From positions 62,001 through 126,000 of the forward strand of contig JAABNQ010000002.1 of NCBI GenBank assembly GCA_009928435.1: a stretch of 64,000 nt of DNA, read 5' to 3'. This document shows, in pieces, positions 10,464 to 20,923 of this stretch (positions are counted from its first letter, which is position 1; each line of letters starts with the position of its first letter). The position numbers were made by a program, and so were the translations under genes. This DNA is from Bacillus sp. HF117_J1_D (GTDB taxonomy: Bacteria; Bacillota; Bacilli; Bacillales; Bacillaceae_C). The notes under the pieces are model-generated. The model saw only the letters and a program-made list of their open reading frames with translations, was not told where the DNA came from and made no database searches.

Positions 10464-12272
10464 GTGGCTGCAAGAATCCCAGAGGAAAAGATCAATGAAC
10501 TTAGGCAGTCTGTGGACATTGTTGACGTAGTAAGCGAATATGTCCAGCTGAAAAAACAAGGACGAAATTATTTTGGGCTATGTCCGTTCCATGGTGAAAA
10601 TACTCCTTCTTTTTCCGTAGCACCTGAAAAACAGATATTTCATTGTTTTGGATGTGGTGCAGGTGGAAATGTATTTAATTTTCTTATGGATGTGGAAGGC
10701 ATCTCTTTCCAAGAAGCGGCTTCGATTGTAGCAGATAAAGGCAGTATCCCTATCCAAATTGAGCAGCCCGATCGAAAGCGGGATGATGATTATCCTATAG
10801 AGCACCAAAAAATGATTGATGCTCATGAACTTTTGGGTAAACTATACCATCACCTTTTACTGAATACAAAAGAAGGTGCAAATGCGCTAGAGTATCTTCT
10901 TTCCCGTGGATTTACAACCGAGGGTATTAGAAAGTTCAAAATTGGTTATTCTTTGCCTGAATGGGATATGGCCGTGAAGTACTTAACAAAACGGGGTTTC
11001 ATAGAGGAAGACTTGGAAAATGCAGGACTGATCATTAAGAGGGAAAATAACGATGGGTTTTTTGATCGGTTTCGAAACAGAATCATGTTTCCTTTGCTTA
11101 ATTCCAAAGGCAGAATCATCGCTTTTTCAGCGCGAACTCTTGACAGTGAGGATTCACCAAAATATTTGAATACCCCAGAAACGCCTATTTTTAATAAAAG
11201 CTCGCTTCTTTATAATTACCATGGAGCACGGAGCGAAATCCGGAGACAGGGATATGCGGTCTTATTCGAAGGATTCGCCGATGTTATATCTGCTGATCAA
11301 GCCAACGTGAAAAATGGCGTTGCTGTAATGGGGACATCCTTCACAAAAGAACATTTTCAGATGTTAAGAAGGCTGACAGATACCATTATCCTTTGCTTTG
11401 ACTCGGATCAGGCTGGAATTGAAGCCTCTAATCGTGCCGGATCATTGCTTGTTGATCAGGGGATGGAAGTTAAAGCGGCTATGCTTCCGAAAGGGCTGGA
11501 TCCCGATGATTATATCCGAAAGTACGGATCTGAAAAATTCCGGACGGACGTAGTAGGGAATGCACTGGTATGGACAGCTTTTAAACTTCATTATTACAGG
11601 TTCGGAAAAAACTTGCAAAATGAAGGGGATAAGCTGAAGTATATAGAAGAAGCAATGAATGAATTGAGCAAGTTAACAAATCCCATTGAAAGGGATTTGT
11701 ACACAAGGCAGATAGCCGAGGAATTCTCCCTTTCTCTAGAAGTACTTGAGAGTCAACAAAAAAAATTGGTTCAGGTTGAAGGAAGAAAGCCACAACCACC
11801 ACCAGGTGGGATGGTTCAGGCTCCACCAAAGAAGAAAAAAGTGGTGGCAGCCCATCTAACAGCGGAAAGGCTATTAATCGCCAGGATGATCCGTGATGAA
11901 GAGGTTACTTCTCGAATTATGGCCATGCTTGAAAATCAACCATTCCATTATGATGAACATCAGGCCATTATCACATATTTGTTAGGTTACTATGCTGCGG
12001 GGAATCCCCCCGACCCATTGCATTTTCTGGATCATCTTCCAGATAAAAAGCTCCGAGCCATTGTCACTGAGATTGAAATGATGGCAGTGGATAGCGAAGA
12101 TACCGAGCAAGAATTAAAAGATTGTGTCAATTATGTGTTGAATCATTCAAAGATGTTAATGATAAAAGAAAAACAATTGGAACAAAGAGAAGCGGAGCGA
12201 AGCAATAATGTCAAAAAGGCATTGGAAATTGCACAGGAAATCATTGATCTCCGCAAATCCTTAATGATGTAA
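10464..12272 (+). CDS. dnaG: DNA primase
   Basis: A 602-residue primase that makes RNA primers for lagging-strand synthesis. The zinc-binding domain has C40, H43, C61 and C64 (CPFH ... CFGC). The TOPRIM core shows EGFADVIS at about residue 269 and FDSDQAG at about 312, followed by DPDDYI. The C-terminal helicase-binding domain is less conserved. Start is GTG 10464 with AGGTGGGG upstream. dnaG-rpoD is the classic macromolecular-synthesis operon. Confidence 0.97.
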   Translation: MAARIPEEKINELRQSVDIVDVVSEYVQLKKQGRNYFGLCPFHGENTPSFSVAPEKQIFHCFGCGAGGNVFNFLMDVEGISFQEAASIVADKGSIPIQIEQPDRKRDDDYPIEHQKMIDAHELLGKLYHHLLLNTKEGANALEYLLSRGFTTEGIRKFKIGYSLPEWDMAVKYLTKRGFIEEDLENAGLIIKRENNDGFFDRFRNRIMFPLLNSKGRIIAFSARTLDSEDSPKYLNTPETPIFNKSSLLYNYHGARSEIRRQGYAVLFEGFADVISADQANVKNGVAVMGTSFTKEHFQMLRRLTDTIILCFDSDQAGIEASNRAGSLLVDQGMEVKAAMLPKGLDPDDYIRKYGSEKFRTDVVGNALVWTAFKLHYYRFGKNLQNEGDKLKYIEEAMNELSKLTNPIERDLYTRQIAEEFSLSLEVLESQQKKLVQVEGRKPQPPPGGMVQAPPKKKKVVAAHLTAERLLIARMIRDEEVTSRIMAMLENQPFHYDEHQAIITYLLGYYAAGNPPDPLHFLDHLPDKKLRAIVTEIEMMAVDSEDTEQELKDCVNYVLNHSKMLMIKEKQLEQREAERSNNVKKALEIAQEIIDLRKSLMM

Positions 12273-12306
12273 CTGGGTGCGCAAATGTTTGGAAGGAGGG
12301 GGACGT

Positions 12307-13440
12307 ATGGCTGAAAAAGCACGTTCCAACGTATCAGAAAATGAACTAACCCTCGAGCAGGCAAAAGAGCAATTGCTTGAACAAGGCAAGAAGCGAGGGA
12401 CTTTGACATATGAACGCATTGCAACTAATCTCGCTCATTTTGATTTGGATTCCGATCAGATGGATGAATTTTACGAAATGCTGAGTCATCAAGGGGTTGA
12501 AGTTCTTGAAGAAGATACAGATGATGAGGATGCAGATCCAGATGTTAACGAAATTCAAAAAGAAGATGAAGAAGAATTTGATTTAAACGATCTAAGCGTC
12601 CCTCCCGGAGTTAAAATAAACGACCCTGTTCGTATGTATCTGAAAGAAATCGGCAGAGTGGACCTGTTATCAGCGGAAGAAGAAGTAAAGTTGGCTGAGA
12701 GAATTGAACAAGGGGACGAAGAAGCGAAGAAAAGGCTTGCTGAAGCAAACTTGCGGCTTGTTGTCAGTATTGCCAAGCGATATGTAGGACGTGGTATGCT
12801 CTTTCTTGATTTAATTCAAGAGGGCAACATGGGCTTGATTAAGGCCGTAGAGAAATTTGACCATAGAAAAGGATTCAAGTTCAGTACGTACGCCACATGG
12901 TGGATCAGACAGGCGATTACACGTGCCATTGCGGACCAGGCAAGAACGATACGTATTCCGGTTCATATGGTTGAGACCATTAATAAATTAATCAGAGTAC
13001 AGAGACAACTGCTTCAGGATCTTGGCCGGGAACCAACTCCGGAAGAAATTGCAGAAGAAATGGATTTGACGCCTGATAAAGTCAGAGAAATCTTAAAGAT
13101 AGCCCAAGAGCCTGTTTCACTTGAGACACCAATTGGTGAAGAAGATGATTCTCATCTCGGAGATTTTATTGAAGACCAGGAAGCGACTTCTCCATCTGAC
13201 CATGCAGCGTATGAACTGCTTAAAGAACAACTCGAGGATGTTCTTGATACATTGACCGACAGGGAAGAAAATGTACTTCGTCTCCGTTTCGGACTTGATG
13301 ACGGTCGTACACGTACATTGGAAGAAGTCGGTAAAGTATTCGGCGTAACTCGTGAGCGTATTAGACAAATCGAAGCAAAGGCTCTAAGAAAGCTGAGACA
13401 TCCGAGCAGAAGCAAACGTTTGAAAGACTTTCTTGAATAA
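12307..13440 (+). CDS. rpoD: RNA polymerase primary sigma factor SigA
   Basis: A 377-residue housekeeping sigma factor. It has an acidic region 1.1, region 1.2 ([13 protein letters not shown]), region 2 with the DNA-melting [10 protein letters not shown] segment, region 3, and the region 4 helix-turn-helix ([21 protein letters not shown]). The frame is open from 12277, but ATG 12307 has AAGGAGGGGG immediately upstream and gives the normal length. Follows dnaG by 34 bases. Confidence 0.98.
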   Translation: MAEKARSNVSENELTLEQAKEQLLEQGKKRGTLTYERIATNLAHFDLDSDQMDEFYEMLSHQGVEVLEEDTDDEDADPDVNEIQKEDEEEFDLNDLSVPPGVKINDPVRMYLKEIGRVDLLSAEEEVKLAERIEQGDEEAKKRLAEANLRLVVSIAKRYVGRGMLFLDLIQEGNMGLIKAVEKFDHRKGFKFSTYATWWIRQAITRAIADQARTIRIPVHMVETINKLIRVQRQLLQDLGREPTPEEIAEEMDLTPDKVREILKIAQEPVSLETPIGEEDDSHLGDFIEDQEATSPSDHAAYELLKEQLEDVLDTLTDREENVLRLRFGLDDGRTRTLEEVGKVFGVTRERIRQIEAKALRKLRHPSRSKRLKDFLE

Positions 13441-13452
13441 AAGCTACAACGC

Positions 13453-13481
13453 GCTCCCGTCAATCCCGGGGGCTTTTTTTG
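13453..13481 (+). terminator. terminator of dnaG-rpoD
   Basis: GCTCCCG (13453-13459) pairs with CGGGGGC (13467-13473), followed by seven T. Confidence 0.85.
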
Positions 13482-13697
13482 CTGTATCTAAGCGCAAGCG
13501 TTTTATTATTTAAATTTGACACTTATTTTACTTAATCCGTTCTGCTTTTGCAAACCGAGATTTTGACTCCTTTTGTCGATAGATTTTAAAGTTCGCAAAA
13601 ACAATATTTTAAAATAACTTTTATTATGTGTTTTATATGAGTTTGTAGATAAAATAATATATTGATAAAGTGATTTTTAGTCAAAATAGGATTGCTC

Positions 13698-13727
13698 TTG
13701 AGATAAAAAAGAAAAAAGGGCTATAAT
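13698..13727 (+). promoter_or_regulatory. probable SigA promoter before a pseudogene
   Basis: TTGAGA, an 18-base spacer and a perfect TATAAT (13722-13727). It points into the acyl-CoA dehydrogenase fragment and could drive cccA by read-through. The AT-rich stretch 13482-13697 before it shows no gene. Confidence 0.5.
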
Positions 13728-13748
13728 GAATGATGAAAGCGGATATAA

Positions 13749-14061
13749 ATGTGGAAAGGGTTCACTATTGTTAATCAATATGAGAAAATGGGATTGCATG
13801 CATCAGACACGACTGAATTGATACTGGAAAATGTGAAAGTCGGAAAAGATCATTTGCTGGGAAAAGAAGGGGAAGGCTTTAAACAGTTTCTTAGGACGCT
13901 TGATGGGGGAAGAATCGTAATTGGAGCAATGGCTGTCGGAATAGCTCAGGGGAGCCTATGACAAGGCCTTTCAGTACGTTAAAGAGCGCAAGCAGTTTGG
14001 AAAGACACTTTTCTCTGAAATGCAGCGTATGGTAATGGCAAGAGAAGTCGGGTGCTATTAA
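13749..14061 (+). pseudogene. acyl-CoA dehydrogenase fragment, frameshifted
   Basis: The translation matches the middle of acyl-CoA dehydrogenases: GFTIVNQYEKMGLHASDT, LGKEGEGFKQF and LDGGRIVIGAMAVGIAQG. The frame then stops at 13959-13961. Homology resumes from 13954 in another frame (AYDKAFQYVKERKQFGKTL), running to a stop at 14059-14061. Only about 100 of roughly 380 family residues remain; the N-terminal half, catalytic glutamate region and C-terminus are missing. There is no ribosome site. It is a decayed remnant of a fatty-acid oxidation gene. A functional copy elsewhere cannot be judged here. Confidence 0.85.
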
Positions 14062-14208
14062 GTGAAAAGCATCCTTTAATTTGTCCAAATATCGAAAAAA
14101 GATGAAACATCGACATAAAGACTTTCCCTTCGGCTTAATTTCGAGTAGAATGTAGATGTTTGCATAATTTATAATTATCAACTGTTCATTACATAAGGAG
14201 GGTAAGTT

Positions 14209-14565
14209 ATGAAACGCAATCCGCTTGTTCCATATTATTTAATTATGGTTTTAGGCCTTGTTCTCGTATTTTTCCTTGGTATTAAAGGAATGGGAGATGC
14301 AAAAGAAATCGCAAAAGAAAAAGAAGGCGGCGGTCAAGAGCAAGCCGAAGAATTCGATCCGGAACAATATGCCCAAGGAACATGTATTTCGTGTCATGGG
14401 GAAAATCTAGAGGGATCTGGTTCCATTCCAAGCCTTCATGGTACAGGACTATCCAAGGATGAAATAGCTGACATTCTTACTAACGGTAAAGGCAACATGC
14501 CTCCCGGATTGGTACCTGCTGAAAATGTCGATCAGATGGCAGAATGGTTGGCAGACTTGAAATAA
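14209..14565 (+). CDS. cccA: cytochrome c550, membrane-anchored
   Basis: A 118-residue small cytochrome c. An N-terminal uncleaved helix (residues 8-26) anchors it outside the membrane. A charged linker leads to the haem motif C59-I-S-C62-H63, and M97 in KGNMPPG is the expected sixth ligand. ATG 14209 follows AAGGAGGG. It resembles B. subtilis CccA, located downstream of sigA there as well. The linker is rich in K, E and G. Confidence 0.92.
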   Translation: MKRNPLVPYYLIMVLGLVLVFFLGIKGMGDAKEIAKEKEGGGQEQAEEFDPEQYAQGTCISCHGENLEGSGSIPSLHGTGLSKDEIADILTNGKGNMPPGLVPAENVDQMAEWLADLK

Positions 14566-14574
14566 CACACTTAA

Positions 14575-14609
14575 AAAGTTCTTTGCTAAAAGGCAAAGAA
14601 CTTTTTTTA
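14575..14609 (+). terminator. terminator of cccA
   Basis: AAAGTTCTTTGC and GCAAAGAACTTT form a 12-bp perfect stem followed by T residues. Confidence 0.9.
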
Positions 14610-14629
14610 TAAAAGAAGGTGCGGTTTGT

Positions 14630-15328
14630 ATGAACGAGAATCAATTGTCAAAAAGGCTTCACTATGTTGCCTCTTATATAAAAAAAGGGATGAAAATAGC
14701 GGATATTGGTTCTGATCATGCCTATTTACCTTGCTATGCTATTAAACAGGGAACAGCTTCCTTCGCCGTGGCTGGAGAAATTGCGGAAGGCCCATTTCAA
14801 TCAGCTAAAGAGCAGGTTGAAAAGGTTCAGCTTAGTCATCTGATTGATGTAAGGAAGGGCGACGGTTTGGAAGTAGTGGAGCCGAAAGAAGTCGACTGCA
14901 TTGTCATAGCGGGTATGGGAGGCCCATTAATCGCTGAAATTTTAGAGAATGGCAAAGAAAAACTGGACGGCGTGTCAAGACTTGTTCTGCAGCCAAACAT
15001 TGGAGCAGAGCATATAAGGCGCTGGTTATTGGAAAATGGGTGGAAATTGATTGATGAACAGATTTTGGAGGAAGACGGAAAAATTTATGAAGTTCTTGCT
15101 GCCGAAAAGGGAGTTCTATCTAGACCATACAATTCGGATGAATTGCTCTTAGGACCATTTTTACTAAAAAAGAAAAACGAAGTCTTCGAGAAAAAATGGC
15201 TCTCTGAGTTAAAGGTGTGGCAGAACATATTAAACAGCATGGATAAAGCAACGGATCGTCCGGAAACAGAGAAGAAGAAGCAGGAGTTATTAAAGAAAAT
15301 GGCCATTGTGAAGGAGGCGTTGGAATGA
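14630..15328 (+). CDS. trmK: tRNA (adenine-22-N1)-methyltransferase TrmK
   Basis: A 232-residue SAM-dependent methyltransferase that makes m1A22 in tRNAs. The family start LSKRLHYVASYIKKG is followed by a Rossmann SAM site (IADIGSDHAYLPCYAI) and IVIAGMGGPLI. The C-terminal part is a coiled coil-like helical domain. ATG 14630 follows GAAGGTG. The stop overlaps the next start (ATGA). Confidence 0.94.
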   Translation: MNENQLSKRLHYVASYIKKGMKIADIGSDHAYLPCYAIKQGTASFAVAGEIAEGPFQSAKEQVEKVQLSHLIDVRKGDGLEVVEPKEVDCIVIAGMGGPLIAEILENGKEKLDGVSRLVLQPNIGAEHIRRWLLENGWKLIDEQILEEDGKIYEVLAAEKGVLSRPYNSDELLLGPFLLKKKNEVFEKKWLSELKVWQNILNSMDKATDRPETEKKKQELLKKMAIVKEALE

Positions 15329-16443
15329 AAGTCGTGAACGGTTTTCAAGTGATTGAAATGTTGGAACAGTTTGCCCCTAAAAAGTATGCAATGGAAGGGG
15401 ATCCCATTGGTCTGTTGATTGGCACATTAAACAAAAAGGTTTCTACCGTTTTGACAGCCCTTGACGTATTGGAGAACGTTGTGGACGAAGCGATTGAAAA
15501 AAAGGCCGATTTGATCATTGCCCATCATCCCATCATTTTCCGTCCATTAAAGAAAATTGCATTGGACGAACCTGGGGGAAAGTTGATTGAAAAGCTGATC
15601 AAGCATGATATTGCCGTTTATGCAGCTCATACCAATTTGGATGTCGCCAAAGGCGGGGTAAATGATATGCTTGCAGAAGCACTCAAATTGAAAAACACCT
15701 CTGTGCTTGTACCAACATATGAAGAGAAAATAAAGAAGCTGGCTGTATTTGTACCAATTGATCAGGCAGATCAAGTTCTGAAGGCACTGGGAGAAGCAGG
15801 AGCGGGTTTCATCGGAGAATATAGCCATTGTTCCTTTTCAACGAAGGGCACCGGCAGATTTTTACCTGGAAATGAAGCAACACCTTTTATTGGTGAAAAG
15901 GGCAAAATGGAGGAAGTTCCAGAGATTAAGATTGAAACAGTTTATCCGGAGTCCATAGAGAGAAGGGTTGTCTCAGCAATGCTGAAGGCCCATCCTTACG
16001 AAGAGCCGGCATATGACCTTTATCCGCTTAGTCTTAAAGGAGAAGAGCTTGGACTTGGAAGAATCGGCGAGCTTGCAGAAGAAATGACACTTCGGGAGTT
16101 TGCAGACCATGTGAAGGGAGCATTGGATGTAGATGGTGTCCGAGTAATCGGGAATACTGAGGACACAGTCAAAAAAGTCGCAGTGCTCGGAGGAGATGGG
16201 AATAAGTATTTTCAGCATGCTAAAAGAAAAGGTGCTGATGTTTACGTGACAGGCGACTTTTATTATCATACCGGGCATGACGCTATGAATATCGGATTAA
16301 ACATCGTGGACCCAGGGCATCATGTTGAAAAAGTGATGAAAAAAGGATTGGCAAATATACTTGAACAGCGTTCAAAGGAACTGGGATATAATGTGAAATT
16401 TATTCCCTCTAAACCGGATACTGATCCGTTTACATTTCTTTAA
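15325..16443 (+). CDS. yqfO: Nif3-like dinuclear metal centre protein (YqfO)
   Basis: A 372-residue NIF3/DUF34 protein, often annotated as GTP cyclohydrolase 1 type 2 homologue. The two conserved metal-binding halves are visible: IIAHHPIIFRP and AAHTNLDVAKGGVND near the N-terminus, VTGDFYYHTGHDA and DPGHHVEK near the C-terminus. Between them (about residues 130-235) lies the PII-like insertion with AHPYEEPAYDLYPL. Biochemical role unproven. Translationally coupled to trmK by a 4-base overlap. Confidence 0.93.
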   Translation: MKVVNGFQVIEMLEQFAPKKYAMEGDPIGLLIGTLNKKVSTVLTALDVLENVVDEAIEKKADLIIAHHPIIFRPLKKIALDEPGGKLIEKLIKHDIAVYAAHTNLDVAKGGVNDMLAEALKLKNTSVLVPTYEEKIKKLAVFVPIDQADQVLKALGEAGAGFIGEYSHCSFSTKGTGRFLPGNEATPFIGEKGKMEEVPEIKIETVYPESIERRVVSAMLKAHPYEEPAYDLYPLSLKGEELGLGRIGELAEEMTLREFADHVKGALDVDGVRVIGNTEDTVKKVAVLGGDGNKYFQHAKRKGADVYVTGDFYYHTGHDAMNIGLNIVDPGHHVEKVMKKGLANILEQRSKELGYNVKFIPSKPDTDPFTFL

Positions 16444-16568
16444 GGAAAGACTACAAGAAAAGGTATAGTAAGGCAGTCCATTATCTCCGCAGGCTGGAAT
16501 GATTCAACGTTAGGACTCAAGGTCCCATGCTAAAACACATACTGGCTATTTAGTTTTTTAATATGAAG

Positions 16569-16606
16569 AAAGGCCGGGATACCTGATGAGAGGTTCCCGG
16601 CCTTTT
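16569..16606. terminator. bidirectional terminator between yqfO and ispH
   Basis: AAAGGCCGGGA and TCCCGGCCTTT, extended by ACCT/AGGT, with T residues on both strands. It serves yqfO (+) and ispH (-). The 125 bases between the yqfO stop and this hairpin hold no recognisable gene. Confidence 0.88.
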
Positions 16607-16657
16607 TATGAACAGGCGCTTTGCCCTTTGTTCACAGGTAAGAAATTCTTTTCTTAC

Positions 16658-17614
16658 TTATGGTGTATTCATTTTCGGTTTTCTGACCTTAGGTAAGATT
16701 TTGGTTAATGGTACTTTATTTTCACGTGCCCAAGTATCGGGATTAATCGGATCGAACTGTTCAAGAAAACGGATGACTTCTTTGACAATTGGCGTTGGAG
16801 TGGACGCTCCGGCTGTTACCGCTACTGTTTTAGCATCTTTAATCCATTCAATATTGATTTCTGAAACGTCTCCAACCCTATATGCATTTGTTCCAGCAAT
16901 TTCCTGCGAAACCTGAGCAAGGCGATTCGAGTTGTTGCTCATTGGATCTCCAACAACAATCAATACATCGGCTTCACCGGCCTGATCCGCAACAGCTTCC
17001 TGGCGAACTTGTGTGGCAAGACAAATTTCTTTGTGTTTTTCGGCGTGCGGGTATTTTTCTTGGACTCTTTCCATGAGTTGCGCTACATCCCATTGGCTCA
17101 TGGTTGTCTGGTTTGTCACAATGATTTTATCATTATTGATGTCGAGCTTTTCTACATCCTCCAAAGATTCTACGAGATGTACAATCTGCGGAGCAACACC
17201 TACTGCACCCTCTGGCTCAGGATGCCCTTTTTTTCCGATATAAATAATATCATACCCCTCGCGTTCCTTTTGCCTAATTAAGCTATGGGTTTTGGTGACA
17301 TCCGGACAAGTTGCATCTATCGTAGTTAGCCCTTTTTTCTTGGCAAGTTCCCGCACTTCTGGAGAAACACCGTGAGCAGTAAAAATCACTGTTCCTGTAT
17401 CCACTTGCTCCAGTATCGACTTTCTATCGGGGCCGTCGAGGGTAATAATTCCGTCCTCGGCAAATGCGTCTGTTACGTGTTTGTTGTGGACGATCATTCC
17501 TAAAATATAGATGGGGCGCGGCAGCGTCTTGTCCAAAGCTGCGTTTCGTGCTATGACCATTGCATCAACTACACCGTAGCAATATCCGCGGGGTGTGATT
17601 TTAATGATTTGCAT
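16658..17614 (-). CDS. ispH: 4-hydroxy-3-methylbut-2-enyl diphosphate reductase
   Basis: A 318-residue last enzyme of the MEP pathway, forming IPP and DMAPP with an Fe4-S4 cluster. Cluster ligands are visible in PRGYCYG (C12), DATCPDV (about C103) and EICLATQ. Substrate-binding segments [10 protein letters not shown] and [12 protein letters not shown] are present. ATG 17614 follows AGGAGGA. ispG lies about 7.3 kb away on the same strand. Confidence 0.96.
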   Translation of the reverse strand: MQIIKITPRGYCYGVVDAMVIARNAALDKTLPRPIYILGMIVHNKHVTDAFAEDGIITLDGPDRKSILEQVDTGTVIFTAHGVSPEVRELAKKKGLTTIDATCPDVTKTHSLIRQKEREGYDIIYIGKKGHPEPEGAVGVAPQIVHLVESLEDVEKLDINNDKIIVTNQTTMSQWDVAQLMERVQEKYPHAEKHKEICLATQVRQEAVADQAGEADVLIVVGDPMSNNSNRLAQVSQEIAGTNAYRVGDVSEINIEWIKDAKTVAVTAGASTPTPIVKEVIRFLEQFDPINPDTWARENKVPLTKILPKVRKPKMNTP

Positions 17615-17697
17615 GTATATCCTCCTGACTATTGCCAGGCAAAAGCCTGAATCATAATGAAGCTAACCATATTATATAGAACTACTGCCGAAAAGCC

Positions 17698-17727
17698 AAC
17701 AGCCGTTCCAATTGTGAACGGCTGTTT
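17698..17727 (-). terminator. terminator after yqfQ
   Basis: AACAGCCGTTC and GAACGGCTGTT form an 11-bp perfect stem with a short loop just downstream of the yqfQ stop. The T-tract on the minus strand is interrupted. Confidence 0.7.
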
Positions 17728-17731
17728 AAAA

Positions 17732-18262
17732 TTATATATACAATTTTGGTGTTGATCTTCCTTGTTGATTCGAGCTCAGATTTTCATGCGAAGATTCCTG
17801 TTCAAGCTCCCCTGATTCAATAAGGAGGGGCCTACTAGAACTTTCTGAGGCTTTTTCACCTGTATCTGTCTCATCGGTATTATCTTTAAACCCTTTATAC
17901 AATTTCCACATAGCTGGGAGATTTCTAACGAGAGGGCCATATTGCTGAACCATTGGCCCGATTTGCTGAGCGGTCTTTAATACTTGCTGGGTATTGTTTA
18001 AAAATGATTGGATACCTCCTGGGTTGGTCAATCCCTGCAAAAAGGAACCGCCGCCCGCTTGGGGAGCCCTGGCAAACATTCCAGCAGCAGATCTTCCGAC
18101 TTGTGAAGGGGCTTGGCGTTGAAATAAACGGGATAACATGCCGCCCCTGTTCATACCTTGGTTGGGTGGTGCACCAGACGGTCTGAAGGCTCCCCCGCCC
18201 CTCTGCGGGCCTGGAGGGCCAAACATTCCCATGGGCGGTCTGGTGAAATTTCTTGGTTGCAT
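17732..18262 (-). CDS. yqfQ: YqfQ/VrrA-like low-complexity protein
   Basis: A 176-residue protein whose N-terminal 60 residues are rich in Gly, Pro, Arg and Met (PPMGMFGPPGPQRGGG). A helical middle follows (LNNTQQVLKTAQQIGPMVQQ) and an acidic, Ser-rich tail. This matches the YqfQ family (VrrA in the B. cereus group), which has no proven function and is suspected to be spore-related. The frame is open to 18313, but ATG 18262 has GAAAGGAGG at good spacing. Position between ispH and cshB matches B. subtilis. Confidence 0.8.
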   Translation of the reverse strand: MQPRNFTRPPMGMFGPPGPQRGGGAFRPSGAPPNQGMNRGGMLSRLFQRQAPSQVGRSAAGMFARAPQAGGGSFLQGLTNPGGIQSFLNNTQQVLKTAQQIGPMVQQYGPLVRNLPAMWKLYKGFKDNTDETDTGEKASESSSRPLLIESGELEQESSHENLSSNQQGRSTPKLYI

Positions 18263-18354
18263 ATTCATCCCTCCTTTCTTTTCATCTTTTCTGACAGGGT
18301 ATGCACAATCCAAAATTATGTCCTATAGGTGGATTATCTAGAACTGGTACAATG

Positions 18355-18383
18355 TTGTAGTTGCTGTATGAATCATTTATAAT
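18355..18383 (+). promoter_or_regulatory. possible cshB promoter and long leader
   Basis: TTGTAG (18355-18360), a 17-base spacer and a perfect TATAAT (18378-18383). If used, cshB has a leader of about 240 bases. The region 18263-18628 holds no other gene. Just before the ribosome site, AAAAGC and GCTTTT could form a weak hairpin. Confidence 0.45.
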
Positions 18384-18628
18384 AAAAGCTTAGCAGGAAG
18401 ATCCTATAAGTTTTGAGACACTTAACGATTGAGTTTGCTGGACTGCGAAACTGGATGTTTCCCGCGGCAGAGCTCAGTCAAGGAAAGCTTTGGAATATTA
18501 TATTCAAGCCGCATGAAGCAGACTAGAGAAGGCTCTTCGAGGTGAATGAAATCAGTTGCTTGGCTGAAGTCCTTATCCTTGGAAAAGCTTAAAAAAACGT
18601 TTCTGCTTTTTATGAAAGGAGTGAGCCA

Positions 18629-19945
18629 ATGGCTGTTTACAGTTTTGAAGAATATAGATTCAAACCATTTATTCATAAAGCTATAGGCAAGCTGGGTTTC
18701 CGGCAGCCTACATTGATTCAAAGAAAAATGATCCCTCTTATATTGAAAGGACAAAGTGCCATCGGCCAATCGCAGACTGGATCAGGAAAAACGCATGCAT
18801 TTCTGTTGCCAATGATTCAAAAGATTGAGCCTTCGAAACGTCAAGTTCAAGCAGTGATTTTGGCTCCTACAAGAGAACTGGCGAGTCAGATTTACCAGGA
18901 AGCTTTAAAAATCACCGAGGCCCATGAAGGGGAAGAAATTTCAGTTCGAAACTTCACAGGCGGAACGGACAAGCAGCGAACAATTGAAAAGCTGAAACAG
19001 CAGCCGCATATCGTAATCGGTACTCCAGGACGGATTGATGATCTTGTTAGGGAGCAAGCGTTATTCGTCCATAACGCTTCCATGCTTGTGATTGATGAGG
19101 CGGATCTTATGTTTGACATGGGTTTCATTCATGACGTGGACCAGATAGCAGGTAGAATGCCTGAAGGTCTGGAGATGTATGTCTTTTCTGCGACAATACC
19201 TGAAAAGCTGAAACCTTTTTTAAAAAAATATATGGAAAATCCCATATTTGAACATGTAACACCAAGCCGATTGGTAGCCGAACAGATTGAGCATGTTCTA
19301 GTTCCTTTGGGTAGTCGGACTAAAACAGATCTTCTCAGTCAATTATTTCATGCCATCAATCCTTATCTGGCTATCGTTTTTATTAATACGAAGCAGATGG
19401 CGGATCAAGTAGCGGATCAATTAACCGGTCACGGGTTCAAAGTCGGAAGAATCCATGGAGGTCTAACTCCGCGTGAACGAAAGCGAATGATGAAACAGGT
19501 CCGCGACTTGGAATTTCAATATATCATCGCTACTGACCTGGCAGCAAGAGGCATTGATATTCCAGGAGTAAGTCATATTATTAACTATGAACTTCCAAAA
19601 GATTTGGATTTTTATATTCACCGTGCCGGCCGGACTGCGAGAGCCGGTAATCAAGGTGTCTCTTATACAATATATTCACCGTCTGATGAAGATGCGATTG
19701 TTCGTCTGGAGAAAATGGGGATCCAGTTTGGCCATCAGGATGTGCGTGGTGAAGAGTGGGTTGACCTTCCTGATCGAAACAGGAGAAAAAACAGAATGCA
19801 GCTTAAAGAAAAAGAAAGCGGCACGTCCAAAATATATGTGCGTAAGCCTAAAAAAGTAAAACCAGGCTATAAAAAGAAAATGGCCTCTGAAATTGAAAGA
19901 TTAAAAAGAAGAGAACGTCGTCTTCAAAGAAATAAAAAGAAATAA
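18629..19945 (+). CDS. cshB: DEAD-box RNA helicase CshB
   Basis: A 438-residue ATP-dependent RNA helicase of the CshB (YqfR) type, linked in B. subtilis to cold-shock RNA remodelling. Motifs in order: Q motif PTLIQRKMIP, I SQTGSGKT, Ia PTRELA, GG, Ib TPGR, II DEAD, III SAT, V ATDLAARGID and VI HRAGRTAR. The last 60 residues are highly basic (RRERRLQRNKKK), as expected for RNA binding. ATG 18629 follows AAAGGAG. Confidence 0.94.
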   Translation: MAVYSFEEYRFKPFIHKAIGKLGFRQPTLIQRKMIPLILKGQSAIGQSQTGSGKTHAFLLPMIQKIEPSKRQVQAVILAPTRELASQIYQEALKITEAHEGEEISVRNFTGGTDKQRTIEKLKQQPHIVIGTPGRIDDLVREQALFVHNASMLVIDEADLMFDMGFIHDVDQIAGRMPEGLEMYVFSATIPEKLKPFLKKYMENPIFEHVTPSRLVAEQIEHVLVPLGSRTKTDLLSQLFHAINPYLAIVFINTKQMADQVADQLTGHGFKVGRIHGGLTPRERKRMMKQVRDLEFQYIIATDLAARGIDIPGVSHIINYELPKDLDFYIHRAGRTARAGNQGVSYTIYSPSDEDAIVRLEKMGIQFGHQDVRGEEWVDLPDRNRRKNRMQLKEKESGTSKIYVRKPKKVKPGYKKKMASEIERLKRRERRLQRNKKK

Positions 19946-19974
19946 TAGCTAATCAATGGAGAGGATGAGCTAGG

Positions 19975-20880
19975 TTGTTAAAAATAGGATCTCACGTGTC
20001 GATGAGCGGAAAGAAAATGCTTCTTGCATCAAGTGAGGAGGCAGTTTCTTACGGTGCTAATACCATGATGATCTATACAGGGGCACCGCAAAATACAAGA
20101 AGAAAGAAAATTGAGGAGCTGAATATTGATGCTGGTACACTTCATATGAAGGAAAATGGCATCAATGACCTGATTGTACATGCACCTTACATTATTAATA
20201 TAGGCAATACAGTCAACCCGGCTACTTTTGAGCTTGGTGTTAATTTCTTAGGGACTGAAATTGAGCGGACGACTGCACTGGGAGCTAAGCAAATTGTTCT
20301 TCACCCAGGAGCTCATGTGGGCGAGGGGGCTGAAAAAGGGATCAGCAAAATCATTGAAGGATTAAATGAAGTACTGACAACAGACCAGGAGGTCCAAATA
20401 GCTTTGGAAACAATGGCTGGTAAAGGCTCTGAATGCGGTCGTTCATTTGAGGAATTGGCCCAGATCATCGACGGTGTGACACATAACGAAAAGCTGACTG
20501 TATGTTTCGATACATGTCACACCCATGATGCTGGCTATGATATTGTGAATGACTTTGACGGTGTTTTAGAAGAGTTTGACCGCCTGGTCGGCGTTGACAG
20601 AATCAAGGTCGTTCATGTCAATGACAGTAAGAACGAACGCGGTGCCCGCAAAGACCGTCACGAAAACATCGGTTTTGGTCATATCGGCTTTGATGCTCTT
20701 GACTACATCATCCATCACCCGCAGCTTTCAGAAGTACCAAAAATATTGGAAACTCCTTATGTAGGAGCAGATAAGAAAAATAAAAAAGCGCCTTATAAGC
20801 ATGAAATCGAGATGATCAGGGGTCGGCAGTTTGATACTGATTTATTGGAAAAAATAACTGGGGGATTGACTGTAAATTAA
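19975..20880 (+). CDS. nfo: endonuclease IV (AP endonuclease)
   Basis: A 301-residue zinc-dependent apurinic/apyrimidinic endonuclease for base-excision repair (YqfS, protective in spores of B. subtilis). Starts [15 protein letters not shown]. Metal ligands are in [32 protein letters not shown] and [22 protein letters not shown]. Start is TTG 19975 after GGAGAGG. Follows cshB by 29 bases, so probably co-transcribed. Confidence 0.96.
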   Translation: MLKIGSHVSMSGKKMLLASSEEAVSYGANTMMIYTGAPQNTRRKKIEELNIDAGTLHMKENGINDLIVHAPYIINIGNTVNPATFELGVNFLGTEIERTTALGAKQIVLHPGAHVGEGAEKGISKIIEGLNEVLTTDQEVQIALETMAGKGSECGRSFEELAQIIDGVTHNEKLTVCFDTCHTHDAGYDIVNDFDGVLEEFDRLVGVDRIKVVHVNDSKNERGARKDRHENIGFGHIGFDALDYIIHHPQLSEVPKILETPYVGADKKNKKAPYKHEIEMIRGRQFDTDLLEKITGGLTVN

Positions 20881-20885
20881 TGTGT

Positions 20886-20911
20886 AAGCCTGCAAAAGCG
20901 GGCTTTTTCTT
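20886..20911 (+). terminator. terminator of cshB-nfo
   Basis: AGCCTGC and GCGGGCT with an AAAA loop, followed by a T-rich tract. The convergent yqfT stop lies 13 bases further on. Confidence 0.8.
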
Positions 20912-20923
20912 TTTTTGTGTCAG

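Noticed and set aside
16444-16567. An in-frame continuation after the yqfO stop (about 29 codons) suggested stop-codon read-through.
   Set aside because: The extension resembles no domain, YqfO already has full length, and a terminator follows; chance is enough.
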